Counted from the stretch's first letter, positions 1-9,361 are shown. The stretch: 64,000 bases of DNA from Chitinophagaceae bacterium BSSC1 (GCA_002256435.1 NKJC01000002.1:601996-665995); one strand, 5' to 3'. A program made the numbers and translations. The notes: generated by a model from the sequence alone, not told the origin.

Positions 1-716
1 GATAGGAAAATGGCTTGTAATTCGTCTAAACGACTATTGAATCCTACTTGATCATTCTGGTATTTTTGATGGGACCCATAGTTTCTCATACTTCTAAGGG
101 CCGTAGCATAAGCGTCCTGATTGGTTAAAATAGCACCTGCATCGCCCAAGGCGCCTAAATTCTTACTGGGATAAAAACTAAACCCAGACAAATCTCCCAA
201 AGTTCCAGCCAACCTGCCTTTGTATCTGGCATCATGTGCTTGTGCACAGTCCTCTATTACAGCCAAACCATGCTTTTGAGCAATCTGGTTAATAGCATCC
301 ATATCACAGCACTTCCCATACAAATGAACCACCAATATGGCTTTTGTGGCAGGAGTAATAGCCGCTTCTATTAAAACAGGATCAATATTATAAGTATGAA
401 TATTAGGCTCTACCAATACTGGCGTATGTCCAGCATGAATAATGGCTAGAATAGAAGCTATATAAGTGTTTGAGGGGACAATGATTTCAGAACCAACAGG
501 TAGATGCAACACTTTAATGGCAAGAATTAAAGCATCTAATCCATTGGCTACGCCGATGGCATTTTTACTGCCATGGTAATTTGCAAACTCAGATTCAAAT
601 TGCTTTAAACCCTCTCCCATAATGTACCAACCTTTTCCCAGAAAATCCCGGAATGCCTGTTCAAAATTTGCTTGATAAGGCAAATTTACTTTAAACAGTT
701 GGTCATATGGAATCAT
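1..716 (-). CDS. DegT/DnrJ/EryC1/StrS sugar aminotransferase (partial, C-terminus beyond window)
   Basis: The start codon is at 716 and the frame stays open to the window edge, giving about 238 residues of a roughly 370-residue family. These PLP enzymes transaminate keto-sugar nucleotides in surface polysaccharide synthesis. Visible family marks are the [14 protein letters not shown] region, the [11 protein letters not shown] stretch that holds the PLP-binding aspartate, and [15 protein letters not shown] with the Schiff-base lysine. The start overlaps the stop of the FdtA-like gene by four bases (ATGA), so the two are translationally coupled. That pairing suggests a 3-amino-3,6-dideoxyhexose pathway (FdtB-like); the exact product is inferred. 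Confidence 0.9.
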   Translation of the reverse strand, partial: MIPYDQLFKVNLPYQANFEQAFRDFLGKGWYIMGEGLKQFESEFANYHGSKNAIGVANGLDALILAIKVLHLPVGSEIIVPSNTYIASILAIIHAGHTPVLVEPNIHTYNIDPVLIEAAITPATKAILVVHLYGKCCDMDAINQIAQKHGLAVIEDCAQAHDARYKGRLAGTLGDLSGFSFYPSKNLGALGDAGAILTNQDAYATALRSMRNYGSHQKYQNDQVGFNSRLDELQAIFL

Positions 717-1096
717 GATCTTGAAGGATAGGGGTCAAAGATATAATCCGATTCGTCAAAATAAGTAGAAGCAAATACCAATAAAATAGCATCAGGTGTA
801 AAATCATGCATTTGGTGCCAATCCTTGGTTTCTAATATCAAACACTGTGATGGATCATTGAGTACAAAAGATTCATGTTTTTGACCATCGTCATTAGTGA
901 CTACACAACTGCCCTTGATACAAATGGCCGCTTGAATGGTTTCTTTATGACGGTGACCTCCCCTAATAGACTCGTCAACACCATATATGTAAAAAACCCT
1001 TTTAATCTTGAAAGGAAGCAATTCTTCCGTATTATCTAACACTGTTAAGTTACCTCTACTGTCTTTAAAATTGACCAGGTTTATCAAATAAGCCAT
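713..1096 (-). CDS. FdtA/WxcM-like sugar 3,4-ketoisomerase (cupin)
   Basis: A 127-residue single cupin domain. The conserved RGGHRHK segment near residue 45 and the later DWHQMHDF segment are the family's active-site histidine regions. Known members convert dTDP-4-keto-6-deoxyglucose to the 3-keto isomer for transamination by the adjacent aminotransferase. The gene lies between a GT14 glycosyltransferase (18-bp gap) and the aminotransferase (4-bp overlap), which fits one operon reading leftward. The length is normal for an isomerase-only protein without the acetyltransferase domain found in some WxcM proteins. Whether the product is a Fuc3N- or Qui3N-type sugar cannot be decided here. Confidence 0.85.
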   Translation of the reverse strand: MAYLINLVNFKDSRGNLTVLDNTEELLPFKIKRVFYIYGVDESIRGGHRHKETIQAAICIKGSCVVTNDDGQKHESFVLNDPSQCLILETKDWHQMHDFTPDAILLVFASTYFDESDYIFDPYPSRS

Positions 1097-1114
1097 TCAA
1101 CTATTTTAAGGGGT

Positions 1115-1969
1115 TTAGTTTGTCTGATTATCAATAGCTGCGTCAATCTTATCTAGCAGTTCTGGATCAGTAGACATTTTGAATTTACGAGCAAAAATTC
1201 TATCTGAAGCCATTACATCATCAAAATCCTCCAAGTTTAATGTTTTGGGATTGGGTGTCATGGGAGGATGTATATAATAATGACAATTTTCGTTGACAAC
1301 CTGATCTGCTAAATGGGAGTTCAATATGACCGTTTGAAACAAGAATTCATCGGCAGCCCATGAAAATTTAAAAAATCGTTTCATGGTTTGATTATATTCA
1401 ATGGTTTCCTGCACATAGCGTAAAGCCTCCATAGAAATGGCCCAAAACATAGAACTGCCATAAAATTTAATTCCTTCTGGCATTCTTCTTTTTGGAAATA
1501 ATCTATTCAATAATCTTTCAATGGCGTATTGTCCCCTGAATTTGAAATCTGACATATGGTAGCGATTCACGCGCAACATACCCTCTTCCCATTCACCTTC
1601 AAATGCTTTGTACTTTAATAATAATTTCCCTTTTCTGGCTTCATAGAAAGCCAACATTTGTTCCGGTGTTTTAATGGGATAGTCTTGCCCACTCATCAAA
1701 GAAATAAAATCATATTTCTTTCCAGAAGACAAAATCTCCTTTCCGGAATTCAAAATGGCTTGAATGGTACTAAATCCTGCCCAATGCACATCAATTCTAT
1801 CCTTAATCAGAAAAACATTGGGCATTTTGGTTAAAAACTGATGACTTGCAATTGGAAACTTAGCGTCAAGATGTATATAAAAATCAAAATTGGGATGCTG
1901 CATCCGTCTGATCATCCGTTCGGTTTGAAGCGGATCTGTGTAAGTAACAATCAGGTGGGCTACGCGCAT
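1115..1969 (-). CDS. GT14 family (core-2/I-branching type) glycosyltransferase
   Basis: 284 residues. The N-terminus MRVAHLIVTYTDP, then FDFYIHLDAK, HWAGFSTIQA and FISLMSGQDYPIK (about residues 80-105), match bacterial members of the branching beta-1,6-N-acetylglucosaminyltransferase family. The later YGSSMFWAIS and SWAADEFLFQT segments correspond to the conserved acceptor and catalytic part. No signal peptide is visible, so it probably works at the cytoplasmic face on a polysaccharide or glycoprotein precursor. It is the first gene of the small leftward operon with fdtA-like and aminotransferase genes. Donor and acceptor are unknown. Confidence 0.8.
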   Translation of the reverse strand: MRVAHLIVTYTDPLQTERMIRRMQHPNFDFYIHLDAKFPIASHQFLTKMPNVFLIKDRIDVHWAGFSTIQAILNSGKEILSSGKKYDFISLMSGQDYPIKTPEQMLAFYEARKGKLLLKYKAFEGEWEEGMLRVNRYHMSDFKFRGQYAIERLLNRLFPKRRMPEGIKFYGSSMFWAISMEALRYVQETIEYNQTMKRFFKFSWAADEFLFQTVILNSHLADQVVNENCHYYIHPPMTPNPKTLNLEDFDDVMASDRIFARKFKMSTDPELLDKIDAAIDNQTN

Positions 1970-2029
1970 AAGCTAAATACAGGAATTAGTGGGTTACAGT
2001 AAATTGATATACTGTTTTTTAAAGGTATT

Positions 2030-2074
2030 AAAAAAAAATTAAAAAAGCCACTTCGAAAAACTCGAAATGGCTTT
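2030..2074 (-). terminator. Rho-independent terminator of secE-nusG
   Basis: On the minus strand AAAGCCATTTCGA and TCGAAGTGGCTTT (2044-2074) form a stem with one G-U pair, followed by a long T-rich run over 2030-2043. It lies 22 bases past the nusG stop, so the transcript appears to end there and does not continue into ribosomal protein genes. Confidence 0.85.
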
Positions 2075-2095
2075 ATATAATAATAAATGACGTTT

Positions 2096-2704
2096 TTATG
2101 ATAATTTCTCTACCTGCATGTAGTTTAACTCTACTGGTGTAGACCTACCAAAGATTTTAACCGTCACTTTCAATTTCTTCTTCTCGTCATTCACGTCTTC
2201 AATTACTCCGTTAAAGTCATTAAATGGACCTTCAATAATTTTGATGGTTTCACCTACAATGAATGGTTCACTCATAGTAACACCCATATCGTTCATCTCA
2301 TCCACTTTACCCAACATCTTATTTACTTCAGATTTGCGTAAAGAGATAATATTTCCTTTAGAGCCTTTACCGTCAGTTAAGAAGTGCATTACGTTGCTGA
2401 TATTGCTGATATGCTGTACAATATCATCGCTCAGTTTACCATCCAACACTTCCATCATCACATAACCAGGGAAGTAGTTTTTTTCACGCATCACTTTTTT
2501 ACCGTTCTGCACTTTATATACTTTCTCCATTGGAAGAAAAATCTGCTTAATGGTTTCGGTCCAGCCATTGCGAACTAAATCCTTATCCAGATATTCTTTC
2601 ACCTTTCTTTCCTTTCCACTAACCACCCTAAGTACATACCATTTTGTTTCTGGTAATGGACCTGCTGGATTGGATTGTGTATCTACTGTTTCAACTGCTT
2701 CCAT
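2096..2704 (-). CDS. nusG: Transcription elongation/antitermination factor NusG
   Basis: 202 residues. An N-terminal NGN domain begins at KWYVLRVVSGKERKV (about residue 21) and contains FFPGYVMM-like NYFPGYVMMEV. A C-terminal KOW domain contains GETIKIIEGPFNDFNG followed by KVTVKIFGRSTPVELN. It binds RNA polymerase and couples it to Rho or the ribosome. The first 20 residues are a non-conserved tail common in this phylum. It follows secE by 6 bp, the usual arrangement. A strong terminator follows and rplK is not next, unlike most bacteria, where nusG leads into rplKAJL-rpoBC. Confidence 0.97.
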   Translation of the reverse strand: MEAVETVDTQSNPAGPLPETKWYVLRVVSGKERKVKEYLDKDLVRNGWTETIKQIFLPMEKVYKVQNGKKVMREKNYFPGYVMMEVLDGKLSDDIVQHISNISNVMHFLTDGKGSKGNIISLRKSEVNKMLGKVDEMNDMGVTMSEPFIVGETIKIIEGPFNDFNGVIEDVNDEKKKLKVTVKIFGRSTPVELNYMQVEKLS

Positions 2705-2710
2705 GATTGG

Positions 2711-2905
2711 TTACTTGAATAATGAATAAATCAATTTAAGCAATTGGTTGCTGGAAAAATCCATCACCCAAACCATCGCGGTGATGATAACTGTAGCTAC
2801 CAATACAATCACAGTACTTTGTTGCAATTGAATCCAAGTAGGCCAGGTTACTTTCTCCAACAGTTCGCGGTAACTTTCTTTGAAATAGGTGGTGATTTTA
2901 TTCAT
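2711..2905 (-). CDS. secE: Preprotein translocase subunit SecE
   Basis: 64 residues starting MNKITTYFKESYRELL. It has the short single-spanning form: an amphipathic helix with EKVTWPTW, the conserved SecE hinge motif, and one transmembrane helix over about residues 31-49. It is an essential clamp for SecY. The open frame continues upstream to 2995, but that extension runs through tRNA-Trp, so the ATG at 2905 is the real start. It sits between tRNA-Trp and nusG as expected. Confidence 0.95.
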   Translation of the reverse strand: MNKITTYFKESYRELLEKVTWPTWIQLQQSTVIVLVATVIITAMVWVMDFSSNQLLKLIYSLFK

Positions 2906-2946
2906 GTTTTCTTGTTTGTTTTGAAGAACCGCTTCAAATTCAGTTG

Positions 2947-3017
2947 CACGGGCACTAGGATTCGAACCCAGATCAAAGGTTTTGGAGACCTGCATGCTAC
3001 CGTTGCACCATGCCCGT
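2947..3017 (-). tRNA. tRNA-Trp (CCA)
   Basis: 71 nt cloverleaf. The acceptor stem ACGGGCA/TGCCCGT is perfect, the discriminator is G, the D stem is GTGC/GCAT, the anticodon loop CTCCAAA gives CCA, and the T loop is TTCGAAT. The outermost anticodon-stem pair is a C-T mismatch. CCA is not encoded. It lies between tuf and secE, the usual place. Confidence 0.95.
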
Positions 3018-3116
3018 AGAAAACTAAAAGCTATCCTGAATAAATCAAGACAGCTTTTAGTGGTATCGCAAATATAGTAAATATCTGCTTAAAAGCTAAA
3101 AGCCGTAGCTTAAAGC

Positions 3117-4307
3117 TTATTTTAAAATTTCAGTCACCTGACCAGCACCTACGGTACGGCCACCTTCACGGATCGCAAATTTCAAACCTTTTTCCATTGC
3201 GATTGGTTGGATCAACTTAACAGTTAAACCGATGTTATCACCAGGCATAACCATTTCAGTTCCTTCAGGTAATGAACACTCACCAGTTACGTCTGTAGTT
3301 CTGAAATAGAACTGAGGACGATACTTGTTAAAGAATGGAGTGTGGCGTCCACCTTCTTCTTTGCTCAATACGTATACTTCACCTTTGAATTCAGTGTGTG
3401 GAGTAATTGAACCTGGTTTGCAAAGTACCATACCACGACGGATTTGGCTCTTTTCAATACCACGTAACAACAAACCTGCATTATCTCCAGCTTCACCTTC
3501 ATCCAACAATTTCTTGAACATTTCAACACCAGTACAAGTTGAAGTCAATGGAGCTTCCATTAAACCTACAATCTCAATTGGTTCACCAACTTTGATACGA
3601 CCTCTTTCAATACGGCCAGTAGCAACAGTACCACGACCAGTGATAGAGAACACGTCTTCAACGCTCATCAAGAATGGCATATCAACTGGACGAGGAGGCA
3701 ATGGAATATAGCTATCTACAGCTTCCATCAATTCTTCAATCTTAGCAACCCATTTTTCTTCGCCGGCTAAACCACCAGTTGCAGAACCTTGGATGATTGG
3801 AGTGTTATCTCCGTCAAAACCGTATGAAGTTAACAATTCACGAACTTCCATTTCAACTAGTTCTAACAATTCAGGATCGTCAACTAAGTCAACTTTGTTC
3901 ATGAAAACAACAATACGAGGTACACCTACCTGACGAGCCAACAAGATGTGCTCTTTGGTTTGTGGCATAGGACCGTCTGTTGCAGCAACTACCAAGATAG
4001 CACCGTCCATTTGGGCAGCACCGGTAATCATGTTCTTCACATAGTCGGCGTGACCTGGACAGTCAACGTGCGCATAGTGACGGTTAGCAGTTTGATACTC
4101 AACGTGAGCAGTATTGATAGTGATACCACGCTCCCTTTCTTCGGGTGCGCCATCGATTTCGTCATAGTTCTTTGCAACGTTACCCATACCCTTTTTAGCG
4201 AGGATCATGGTGATAGCTGCAGTTAAAGTAGTTTTACCATGGTCAACGTGACCAATGGTACCTACGTTTACGTGAGGTTTTTCCCTCTTGAAGGTCTCTT
4301 TTGCCAT
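3117..4307 (-). CDS. tuf: Elongation factor Tu
   Basis: 396 residues. GTPase motifs are GHVDHGKT at 19-26, the RGITI switch I segment, DCPGHADY (switch II) and NKVD for guanine recognition. The beta-barrel domains 2 and 3 follow, ending in the conserved [13 protein letters not shown]. It delivers aminoacyl-tRNA to the ribosome. It is flanked by tRNA genes on both sides (Thr/Gly/Tyr/Thr upstream, Trp downstream) and is probably co-transcribed with them. The length equals that of typical EF-Tu. Confidence 0.99.
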   Translation of the reverse strand: MAKETFKREKPHVNVGTIGHVDHGKTTLTAAITMILAKKGMGNVAKNYDEIDGAPEERERGITINTAHVEYQTANRHYAHVDCPGHADYVKNMITGAAQMDGAILVVAATDGPMPQTKEHILLARQVGVPRIVVFMNKVDLVDDPELLELVEMEVRELLTSYGFDGDNTPIIQGSATGGLAGEEKWVAKIEELMEAVDSYIPLPPRPVDMPFLMSVEDVFSITGRGTVATGRIERGRIKVGEPIEIVGLMEAPLTSTCTGVEMFKKLLDEGEAGDNAGLLLRGIEKSQIRRGMVLCKPGSITPHTEFKGEVYVLSKEEGGRHTPFFNKYRPQFYFRTTDVTGECSLPEGTEMVMPGDNIGLTVKLIQPIAMEKGLKFAIREGGRTVGAGQVTEILK

Positions 4308-4463
4308 TTTTATCGGTTTTTAGTTGTGTTTTTTAAAAATTAGGGCTTTTAGACCCGGTTACATTTATTAAGCGCTTTACCTTTTAAGGCTCAGCATTTT
4401 TTGCTGTTTGTTTGGATACCCTTTCACTCATTTGCCGCTCACTGGCATCCACTTACAAACCTG

Positions 4464-4535
4464 AGCCGTTGGCGAGAATCGAACTCGCGACCTCTTCCCT
4501 ACCAAGGAAGTGCTCTACCCCTGAGCTACAAAGGC
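4464..4535 (-). tRNA. tRNA-Thr (GGT), with acceptor-stem mismatch
   Basis: 72 nt. The anticodon arm is CTTCC-TTGGTAG-GGAAG, giving GGT. The D arm GCTC/GAGC and the T arm GCGAG-TTCGATT-CTCGC are intact. The acceptor strands are GCCTTTG and CAACGGC, so position 4 (T) faces position 69 (C) and does not pair; a G at position 4 would restore the stem. It is still likely functional because all other parts are canonical. Confidence 0.93.
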
Positions 4536-4585
4536 TTGACTATTGCTAGTGTTTGAAAAATCATTCACTAGCAACGGTCTTAAAG

Positions 4586-4658
4586 AGCGGAAGACGAGGG
4601 TCGAACTCGCGACCTATAGCTTGGAAGGCTATCGCTCTACCAATTGAGCTACTTCCGC
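4586..4658 (-). tRNA. tRNA-Gly (TCC)
   Basis: 73 nt. The acceptor stem is GCGGAAG/CTTCCGC, the anticodon arm is ATAGC-CTTCCAA-GCTAT giving TCC, and the T arm is GCGAG-TTCGACC-CTCGT. The discriminator is T and CCA is not encoded. It is part of the tRNA cluster upstream of tuf. Confidence 0.95.
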
Positions 4659-4746
4659 TTTTACCCTTCAACCAATTTCCTTTCGGTAGTTGATTGTTGT
4701 CTGTAAAGAACTAATGGATGCTGAAAACGAATTTTCAGCATCCTTG

Positions 4747-4829
<83 letters not shown>

Positions 4830-4914
4830 CCATTTGAGAAACGCGAAGTTAAGTAGTTGCTATGGAAGAAAAAACTAGTTTCACTTCTAAAACAAAACTT
4901 AACAAGATTTCTTG

Positions 4915-4987
4915 AGCCGAAGATGGGACTCGAACCCGCGACCTGCTGATTACAAATCAGCTGCTCTACCAACTGAGCTACTTCGGC
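4915..4987 (-). tRNA. tRNA-Thr (TGT)
   Basis: 73 nt. The acceptor stem GCCGAAG/CTTCGGC is perfect, the anticodon arm is GCTGA-TTTGTAA-TCAGC giving TGT, and the T arm is GCGGG-TTCGAGT-CCCAT. It is the first tRNA of the cluster and complements tRNA-Thr(GGT) further along. Confidence 0.95.
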
Positions 4988-5110
4988 AAAAAATAAAGAA
5001 CTATCCCTTTTTTTGGGATGGCAAAGGTAATGGAAAACTTTATTCAGCAAAATTTTGAAGCAAAAATTTTAAAACAGTTTTCAACAGGTCTAAAAAGATG
5101 GGGGTAAATG

Positions 5111-5143
5111 GCAAAAAAAAGCCCCGAAATCTCTTTCAGGGCT
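5111..5143 (-). terminator. Terminator downstream of hpf
   Basis: On the minus strand AGCCCTGAAA and TTTCGGGGCT (5120-5143) pair with one G-U and are followed by eight T. It lies 11 bases past the hpf stop and separates hpf from the tRNA-tuf transcript. Confidence 0.85.
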
Positions 5144-5153
5144 GTTCAATTTT

Positions 5154-5453
5154 TTAAGCGGCAAGTTTATCTTTTTTCCTTTTTATCTGTGAAATCAAGG
5201 AATCCATGGCATTATCAAAAGATTCTTCAAATGATTTAGAAGAAGCTTTTACAAAGAAATCGTGCTTGGGCACATGAACTTTGATCTCAACTACTTTGTC
5301 TTTGATAGAATGTACTACGTTGTCCAATTTCAAAAACAGGTCCACTTTTAGGATCTGATCGTGAAACGTGTTCAGCTTTTCAATTTTCTTGGTTACATAC
5401 TCCACCAATTTGTCATCTGCATCAAAGTGCACGGTCTGAATGTTAACGTTCAT
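5154..5453 (-). CDS. hpf: Ribosome hibernation promoting factor, short form (HPF/YfiA family)
   Basis: 99 residues beginning MNVNIQTVHFDADDKLVEYV, with the family's central KVDLFLKLDN and VEIKVHVPKHDFFVKASSKSFEESFDNAMDSL segments and a basic C-terminal end. It binds the 30S decoding centre and silences ribosomes during slow growth. The length matches the short form and there is no C-terminal dimerisation domain. It sits between xerC-like and the tRNA-tuf block, with its own terminator, and probably belongs to the rpsU-xerC-hpf unit. Confidence 0.92.
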   Translation of the reverse strand: MNVNIQTVHFDADDKLVEYVTKKIEKLNTFHDQILKVDLFLKLDNVVHSIKDKVVEIKVHVPKHDFFVKASSKSFEESFDNAMDSLISQIKRKKDKLAA

Positions 5454-5620
5454 AACAACTCACGTTTAAACGGTTAAGAAATAAAATATTTGAAAGAACT
5501 TATTTCCGGAAGGGGTTCCGGTGTTTCAACTGATAACAAGTTAACACATAATGCACAAAAAAAATAGGATCAAAGCTGTTTTTTTTAAGTTTTAACAGGC
5601 TATTTATTTTGGCCACTTGC

Positions 5621-6520
5621 TTAAGCCTTGGGATGGGCTTTGTTAAACGTATCCTTCAATTTTTCAATGCTATTATGGGTATAGACCTGGGTAGCTGCTA
5701 GACTGCTATGCCCCAATAATTCCTTTACGGCATTTAAGTCTGCCCCATGGTTCATTAAATGGGTGGCAAAACTATGTCTTAGAATATGGGGACTTTTTTT
5801 CTGCACGGTAGTAACCATGGCCAAATATTTTTTTACAAAAGCATAGACGGTTCTTGGTTGCAGGGGCCTCCCCTTTTCTGTGGTAAACACATAGACTGGA
5901 CCCGCCAACTGTTTGGGCTTATCTTGAATGTAAGCAGCCAATGCTTCTAGCAAATCTCCTTCTACGGGAATGATCCGCTCTTTATTTCCCTTACCCAACA
6001 CCTTTATTTGTTTAGAGCTAGGATCTAATTGGCTTTGCTTTAATTGGATTAATTCACTCAAGCGCATCCCGGTTTGGTAGAAGAGTTGCATCACCAGACG
6101 CTGAGTTCTCCCATTCCAATCATCTGGAAATTCCACAGCGGCAAATAGGGTATCCATATCCTGTTCCGCCACAAACACTGGTAACCTTTTTTTTGCCTTC
6201 GGCGATACTACCGTAGACATGGGACTCTGTTTTAGTAACCCCAATCGCATTTGGTATTTGAAATAAGACTTGAGGGCCGATATTTTTCGGTTGATGGATT
6301 TAGACGCTAGTTCATCATATTCTTTGATGCTAGCCAACCAGGTCTTGACCATGCCTGCCGTAATCAGTTCTAAAGCTGGTTGGTCAAATTGTTCGGTGAT
6401 GTATTTGTAGAAATGCTCCAAGTCTCCTTGATAAGCAATGATGGTATGCCGCGAATAGCGTTTCTCAAACTGGAGATAGTCCAGAAAGGCATTTAACTGG
6501 GAATAGTCACTTACGGGCAT
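5621..6520 (-). CDS. Tyrosine recombinase XerC/XerD type
   Basis: 299 residues. A SAM-like core-binding domain covers about 5-90 and a catalytic domain about 110-299. Catalytic residues are visible: Arg in TGMRLSEL, Lys in VLGKGNKER, His and Arg in HILRHSFATHL, His in LLGHSSLAATQVY and the following Tyr in VYTH. Members resolve chromosome dimers at dif. The size and its place between rpsU and hpf, a setting conserved in Bacteroidota, mark it as the housekeeping enzyme and not a phage integrase. XerC and XerD cannot be told apart by eye. Confidence 0.92.
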   Translation of the reverse strand: MPVSDYSQLNAFLDYLQFEKRYSRHTIIAYQGDLEHFYKYITEQFDQPALELITAGMVKTWLASIKEYDELASKSINRKISALKSYFKYQMRLGLLKQSPMSTVVSPKAKKRLPVFVAEQDMDTLFAAVEFPDDWNGRTQRLVMQLFYQTGMRLSELIQLKQSQLDPSSKQIKVLGKGNKERIIPVEGDLLEALAAYIQDKPKQLAGPVYVFTTEKGRPLQPRTVYAFVKKYLAMVTTVQKKSPHILRHSFATHLMNHGADLNAVKELLGHSSLAATQVYTHNSIEKLKDTFNKAHPKA

Positions 6521-6579
6521 AAAAAAGTAGTCTAAAGATATAACCTTAGACTACTCTATAATATTGTGGTGATGGAAAA

Positions 6580-6777
6580 TTATCCTTCTATCTTACCGCT
6601 AGCAATCTGCTGCTTGTAGATGGCTTTCAGAATCTGGCCACGACGAACTACAGATGGTTTGGTGAAAGCTTGACGCTCTCTAAGTTGCAATAAGGCTTTA
6701 GATTTTTCGAATTTCTTCTTGTACTTCTTCAGCGCTTTGTCAATGTTTTCGCAGTCTTTTGAGTCAATGATTAACAT
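6580..6777 (-). CDS. rpsU: 30S ribosomal protein bS21
   Basis: 65 residues, MLIIDSKDCENIDKALKKYKK, very basic, with the RERQAFTKPSVVRR core of bS21. In Bacteroidota bS21 helps hide the anti-Shine-Dalgarno end of 16S rRNA. This gene has a perfect Shine-Dalgarno sequence, unlike its neighbours, which fits self-regulation. It heads the leftward rpsU-xerC-hpf group and has a consensus promoter at 6811-6841. Confidence 0.96.
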   Translation of the reverse strand: MLIIDSKDCENIDKALKKYKKKFEKSKALLQLRERQAFTKPSVVRRGQILKAIYKQQIASGKIEG

Positions 6778-6785
6778 AAATATAT

Positions 6786-6794
6786 ACCTCCTCA
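6786..6794 (-). promoter_or_regulatory. Strong Shine-Dalgarno site of rpsU
   Basis: On the minus strand the sequence TGAGGAGGT ends 8 bases before the rpsU ATG. Its AGGAGGT is fully complementary to the 16S anti-SD core, at an ideal distance. I saw no comparable SD before the other genes whose starts I inspected. It is probably the control point for bS21 feedback. Confidence 0.85.
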
Positions 6795-6810
6795 GGCGTT
6801 TTTAGGAGCG

Positions 6811-6841
6811 CAAAGATAGCATTTGTGTTTAAAATTCCAAA
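6811..6841 (-). promoter_or_regulatory. Bacteroidota-type promoter of rpsU
   Basis: On the minus strand TTTG (6838-6841), 19 bp, then TATCTTTG (6811-6818), an exact match to the TTTG/TAnnTTTG primary sigma factor consensus. The predicted start is near 6804, giving a leader of about 27 nt that contains the SD. Confidence 0.75.
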
Positions 6842-6891
6842 TCAAATAGCATCAAATAAAAAAAATATCGGCCTTATTGGTAAATTGCAGC

Positions 6892-7482
6892 ATGTTTACA
6901 GGCATTATAGAACAAATAGGAACCATTCAGTCTATAGAGAAAAACGGGACCAATACCAGCTTTTGGGTAGCTTCTCCCCTTTCTCATGAATTAAAAATAG
7001 ACCAGAGTCTGAGTCATAACGGGGTTTGCTTAACCGTGGAAGCCATAGTAAACGGCAGCCATAAGGTTACGGCCATTGAAGAAACACTAAAAAAAACCAG
7101 TTTGGGTACTTGGCAAGAGGGTCAGATCCTGAACCTAGAACGCTGTATGGTAATGAATGGAAGATTGGACGGCCATATTGTTCAGGGGCATGTAGACTGT
7201 ACAGCCACCTGTACCTCTTTTAAAACCTTAAACGGCAGTTGGGAATACCAGTTTGAATTCCCCAATGGCTTTGGACACTTGGTCATTGAAAAGGGAAGTA
7301 TAGCCGTGAATGGTACCAGCCTAACCTGTTTTGCTGTAGCAAACAATCGCTTTAGCGTAGCCATTATTCCATATACCTATGAACATACCAGCATTCAAGC
7401 TGTAAAGGAAGGCAGCATTGTAAACATAGAATTTGACATCCTTGGCAAATACGTTCAGCGTTGGATGCAACTCAAAGACTAG
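6892..7482 (+). CDS. ribE: Riboflavin synthase alpha chain
   Basis: 196 residues from the ATG at 6892 ([10 protein letters not shown], the signature N-terminus). A TTG five codons upstream is in frame but would add a tail before the conserved start. It has two lumazine-binding repeats, the first with [11 protein letters not shown] and [17 protein letters not shown], the second with [14 protein letters not shown]. It dismutates 6,7-dimethyl-8-ribityllumazine to riboflavin. Its stop overlaps the 3' end of the convergent hscA gene by four bases, so no terminator can fit between them. Other rib genes are not nearby. Confidence 0.95.
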   Translation: MFTGIIEQIGTIQSIEKNGTNTSFWVASPLSHELKIDQSLSHNGVCLTVEAIVNGSHKVTAIEETLKKTSLGTWQEGQILNLERCMVMNGRLDGHIVQGHVDCTATCTSFKTLNGSWEYQFEFPNGFGHLVIEKGSIAVNGTSLTCFAVANNRFSVAIIPYTYEHTSIQAVKEGSIVNIEFDILGKYVQRWMQLKD

Positions 7483-9335
7483 ATAGATTTTCCTTTTAAA
7501 GCACCACTCACCGCCTGGTCCATAGCGCGTTCAGCGAATGGACGTGAAATTTCATTTAACTCTTCTATCTTACTCTGAATCAGGTTTTTGTCTTCCATTG
7601 TCAAAGCTAATTGAAGGGCCTGCATGGCAGCTGCTGTATCAATCAATTCTGCCTGAGTTAATTGAGCCTGATTCTTACCAATAAACTTCTCAGTCACTGC
7701 CAAGATCTGTTCGCCCTCTGTTCTGGCTTCTACCAAGGCCCTGGTTACCATGTCTTGCTTGGCATTGGTTAAGCTATCAAGCAGCATTTGTTCTACTTCT
7801 GCATCAGTTAAACCAAACTGGGGTTTCACCTCAATACTCTGCTCCACTCCACTACGTAACTCTTTGGCTTTCACTATTAAAATGCCATCTGCATCAATTA
7901 AAAATTGAACTTCCACTTTGGGTAATCCGGCCGGCATTCCCGGAATTCCGGTCAGGTTAAACTCGGCCAACTTACGGTTATCCTTTACTAGATCACGCTC
8001 GCCCTGATACACCGAGATACGCATACTTCCCTGCCCATCCACATGGGTGGTGTACTGCCTTCCCACCGATGTGGGGATCTTGGCATTTCTAGGCACCAAT
8101 ACATCCATCAACCCTCCCATGGTTTCAATTCCTAAACTGAGAGGCGTAATATCTAAGAGTAAGAAGTCTTTGTTATTGCCAGCCAAGATATCGGCCTGAA
8201 TAGCGGCGCCAAGGGCCACTACTTCATCAGGGTTCACCGAATCATTCACTGGCTTGCCAAAAAAGGCACTTACGGCCGCTTTTACGGCCGGAACGCGGGT
8301 ACTACCTCCCACCATGACAACGGTGTCAATTTTATCAGCAGTGAGCTTGGCATCAGCCAAAGCGCGGGTGCAACAATTAATGGTTTTGGCTATCAATGGG
8401 GCAATCAAGCCTTCAAATTCTGCTTTGGTAATGCTCAAAACCTCTCCGTTCCAATCTGTGGAGAACCTATCATGGCTACTCAAATGCTTTTTGGCTTCTT
8501 CTGCCTTAAGTCTTAAACCCTGCGCCAAAGTCTGGTGTTGCTTCAGGTCTTCCATGGTAATACCACCAGCCTGCATCCAAAACTGCATAATGGCTCTATC
8601 CAAATCATCCCCACCCAAATAAGTATCCCCATTGGTGCTGAGCACTTCAAATATGCCGTTACTGATCTGCAATATAGATACGTCAAAAGTTCCACCACCC
8701 AAATCATACACCGCAATAGTAGCTTCCTGATCTGCTTTTAAACCCAATCCATAAGCCAAACTAGCAGCAGTTGGCTCATTCACTATACGCATTACGTCTA
8801 ATCCAGCCAATTTACCCGCGTCACGGGTAGCTTGACGCTGAGCGTCATTAAAATAAGCCGGAACGGTAATCACCGCCTTGGTAACCGGGGTTTTCAAAAT
8901 ATGCTCGGCCCTTTGCTTGAGCTCTTTAAGTATAAAGGAGGATAGTTCAATGGGTGAAAAGAACTGATCACCTACCTGCACTTTTACCAGACTCTCCGTA
9001 TTATCATCAATCACTTTGTAGGCAAAATAGCCCGCATTCTCTTGAATATCTTTGTAACTCTTCCCCATTAATCGCTTGGCACTGAAGATGGTATGCTGTG
9101 GATCTACTTCTAAAAATTGTCTTGCTGTCTCACCCACGGTAGGGTTGCCAAACTCGTCAAAATGCACAATACTCGGCACCAAACTACTGGTATTGAATTC
9201 CCTCAGGGCCACCGGTTGTTTGGTCTCTGGGTGAATAATGGCCACCAAACTATTGGTGGTGCCAAGGTCTATACCTACAATCATTTCTGCCTGCTGCAGT
9301 GATCCTGTTGCTATATTGATGCCAATTTTTGCCAT
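7479..9335 (-). CDS. hscA: Fe-S protein assembly chaperone HscA (Hsp70 family)
   Basis: 618 residues. The Hsp70 ATPase domain shows [10 protein letters not shown] near residue 20, [47 protein letters not shown] and [13 protein letters not shown]. The substrate domain includes [17 protein letters not shown]. HscA members pass Fe-S clusters from IscU with HscB. The length and the short C-terminal lid without the DnaK acidic EEVD-like tail favour HscA over DnaK. A TAnnTTTG box lies 27 bp upstream. No isc genes are adjacent in this window. It overlaps ribE tail to tail. Confidence 0.88.
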   Translation of the reverse strand: MAKIGINIATGSLQQAEMIVGIDLGTTNSLVAIIHPETKQPVALREFNTSSLVPSIVHFDEFGNPTVGETARQFLEVDPQHTIFSAKRLMGKSYKDIQENAGYFAYKVIDDNTESLVKVQVGDQFFSPIELSSFILKELKQRAEHILKTPVTKAVITVPAYFNDAQRQATRDAGKLAGLDVMRIVNEPTAASLAYGLGLKADQEATIAVYDLGGGTFDVSILQISNGIFEVLSTNGDTYLGGDDLDRAIMQFWMQAGGITMEDLKQHQTLAQGLRLKAEEAKKHLSSHDRFSTDWNGEVLSITKAEFEGLIAPLIAKTINCCTRALADAKLTADKIDTVVMVGGSTRVPAVKAAVSAFFGKPVNDSVNPDEVVALGAAIQADILAGNNKDFLLLDITPLSLGIETMGGLMDVLVPRNAKIPTSVGRQYTTHVDGQGSMRISVYQGERDLVKDNRKLAEFNLTGIPGMPAGLPKVEVQFLIDADGILIVKAKELRSGVEQSIEVKPQFGLTDAEVEQMLLDSLTNAKQDMVTRALVEARTEGEQILAVTEKFIGKNQAQLTQAELIDTAAAMQALQLALTMEDKNLIQSKIEELNEISRPFAERAMDQAVSGALKGKSI

Positions 9336-9361
9336 AAGAATGTTTAAAAGCTAGAAGAACG

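Noticed and set aside
5621..6520. Tyrosine recombinase as a sign of an integrated phage or element
   Set aside because: The position between rpsU and hpf and its size are those of the housekeeping XerC/XerD gene; no phage genes or att repeats are near.
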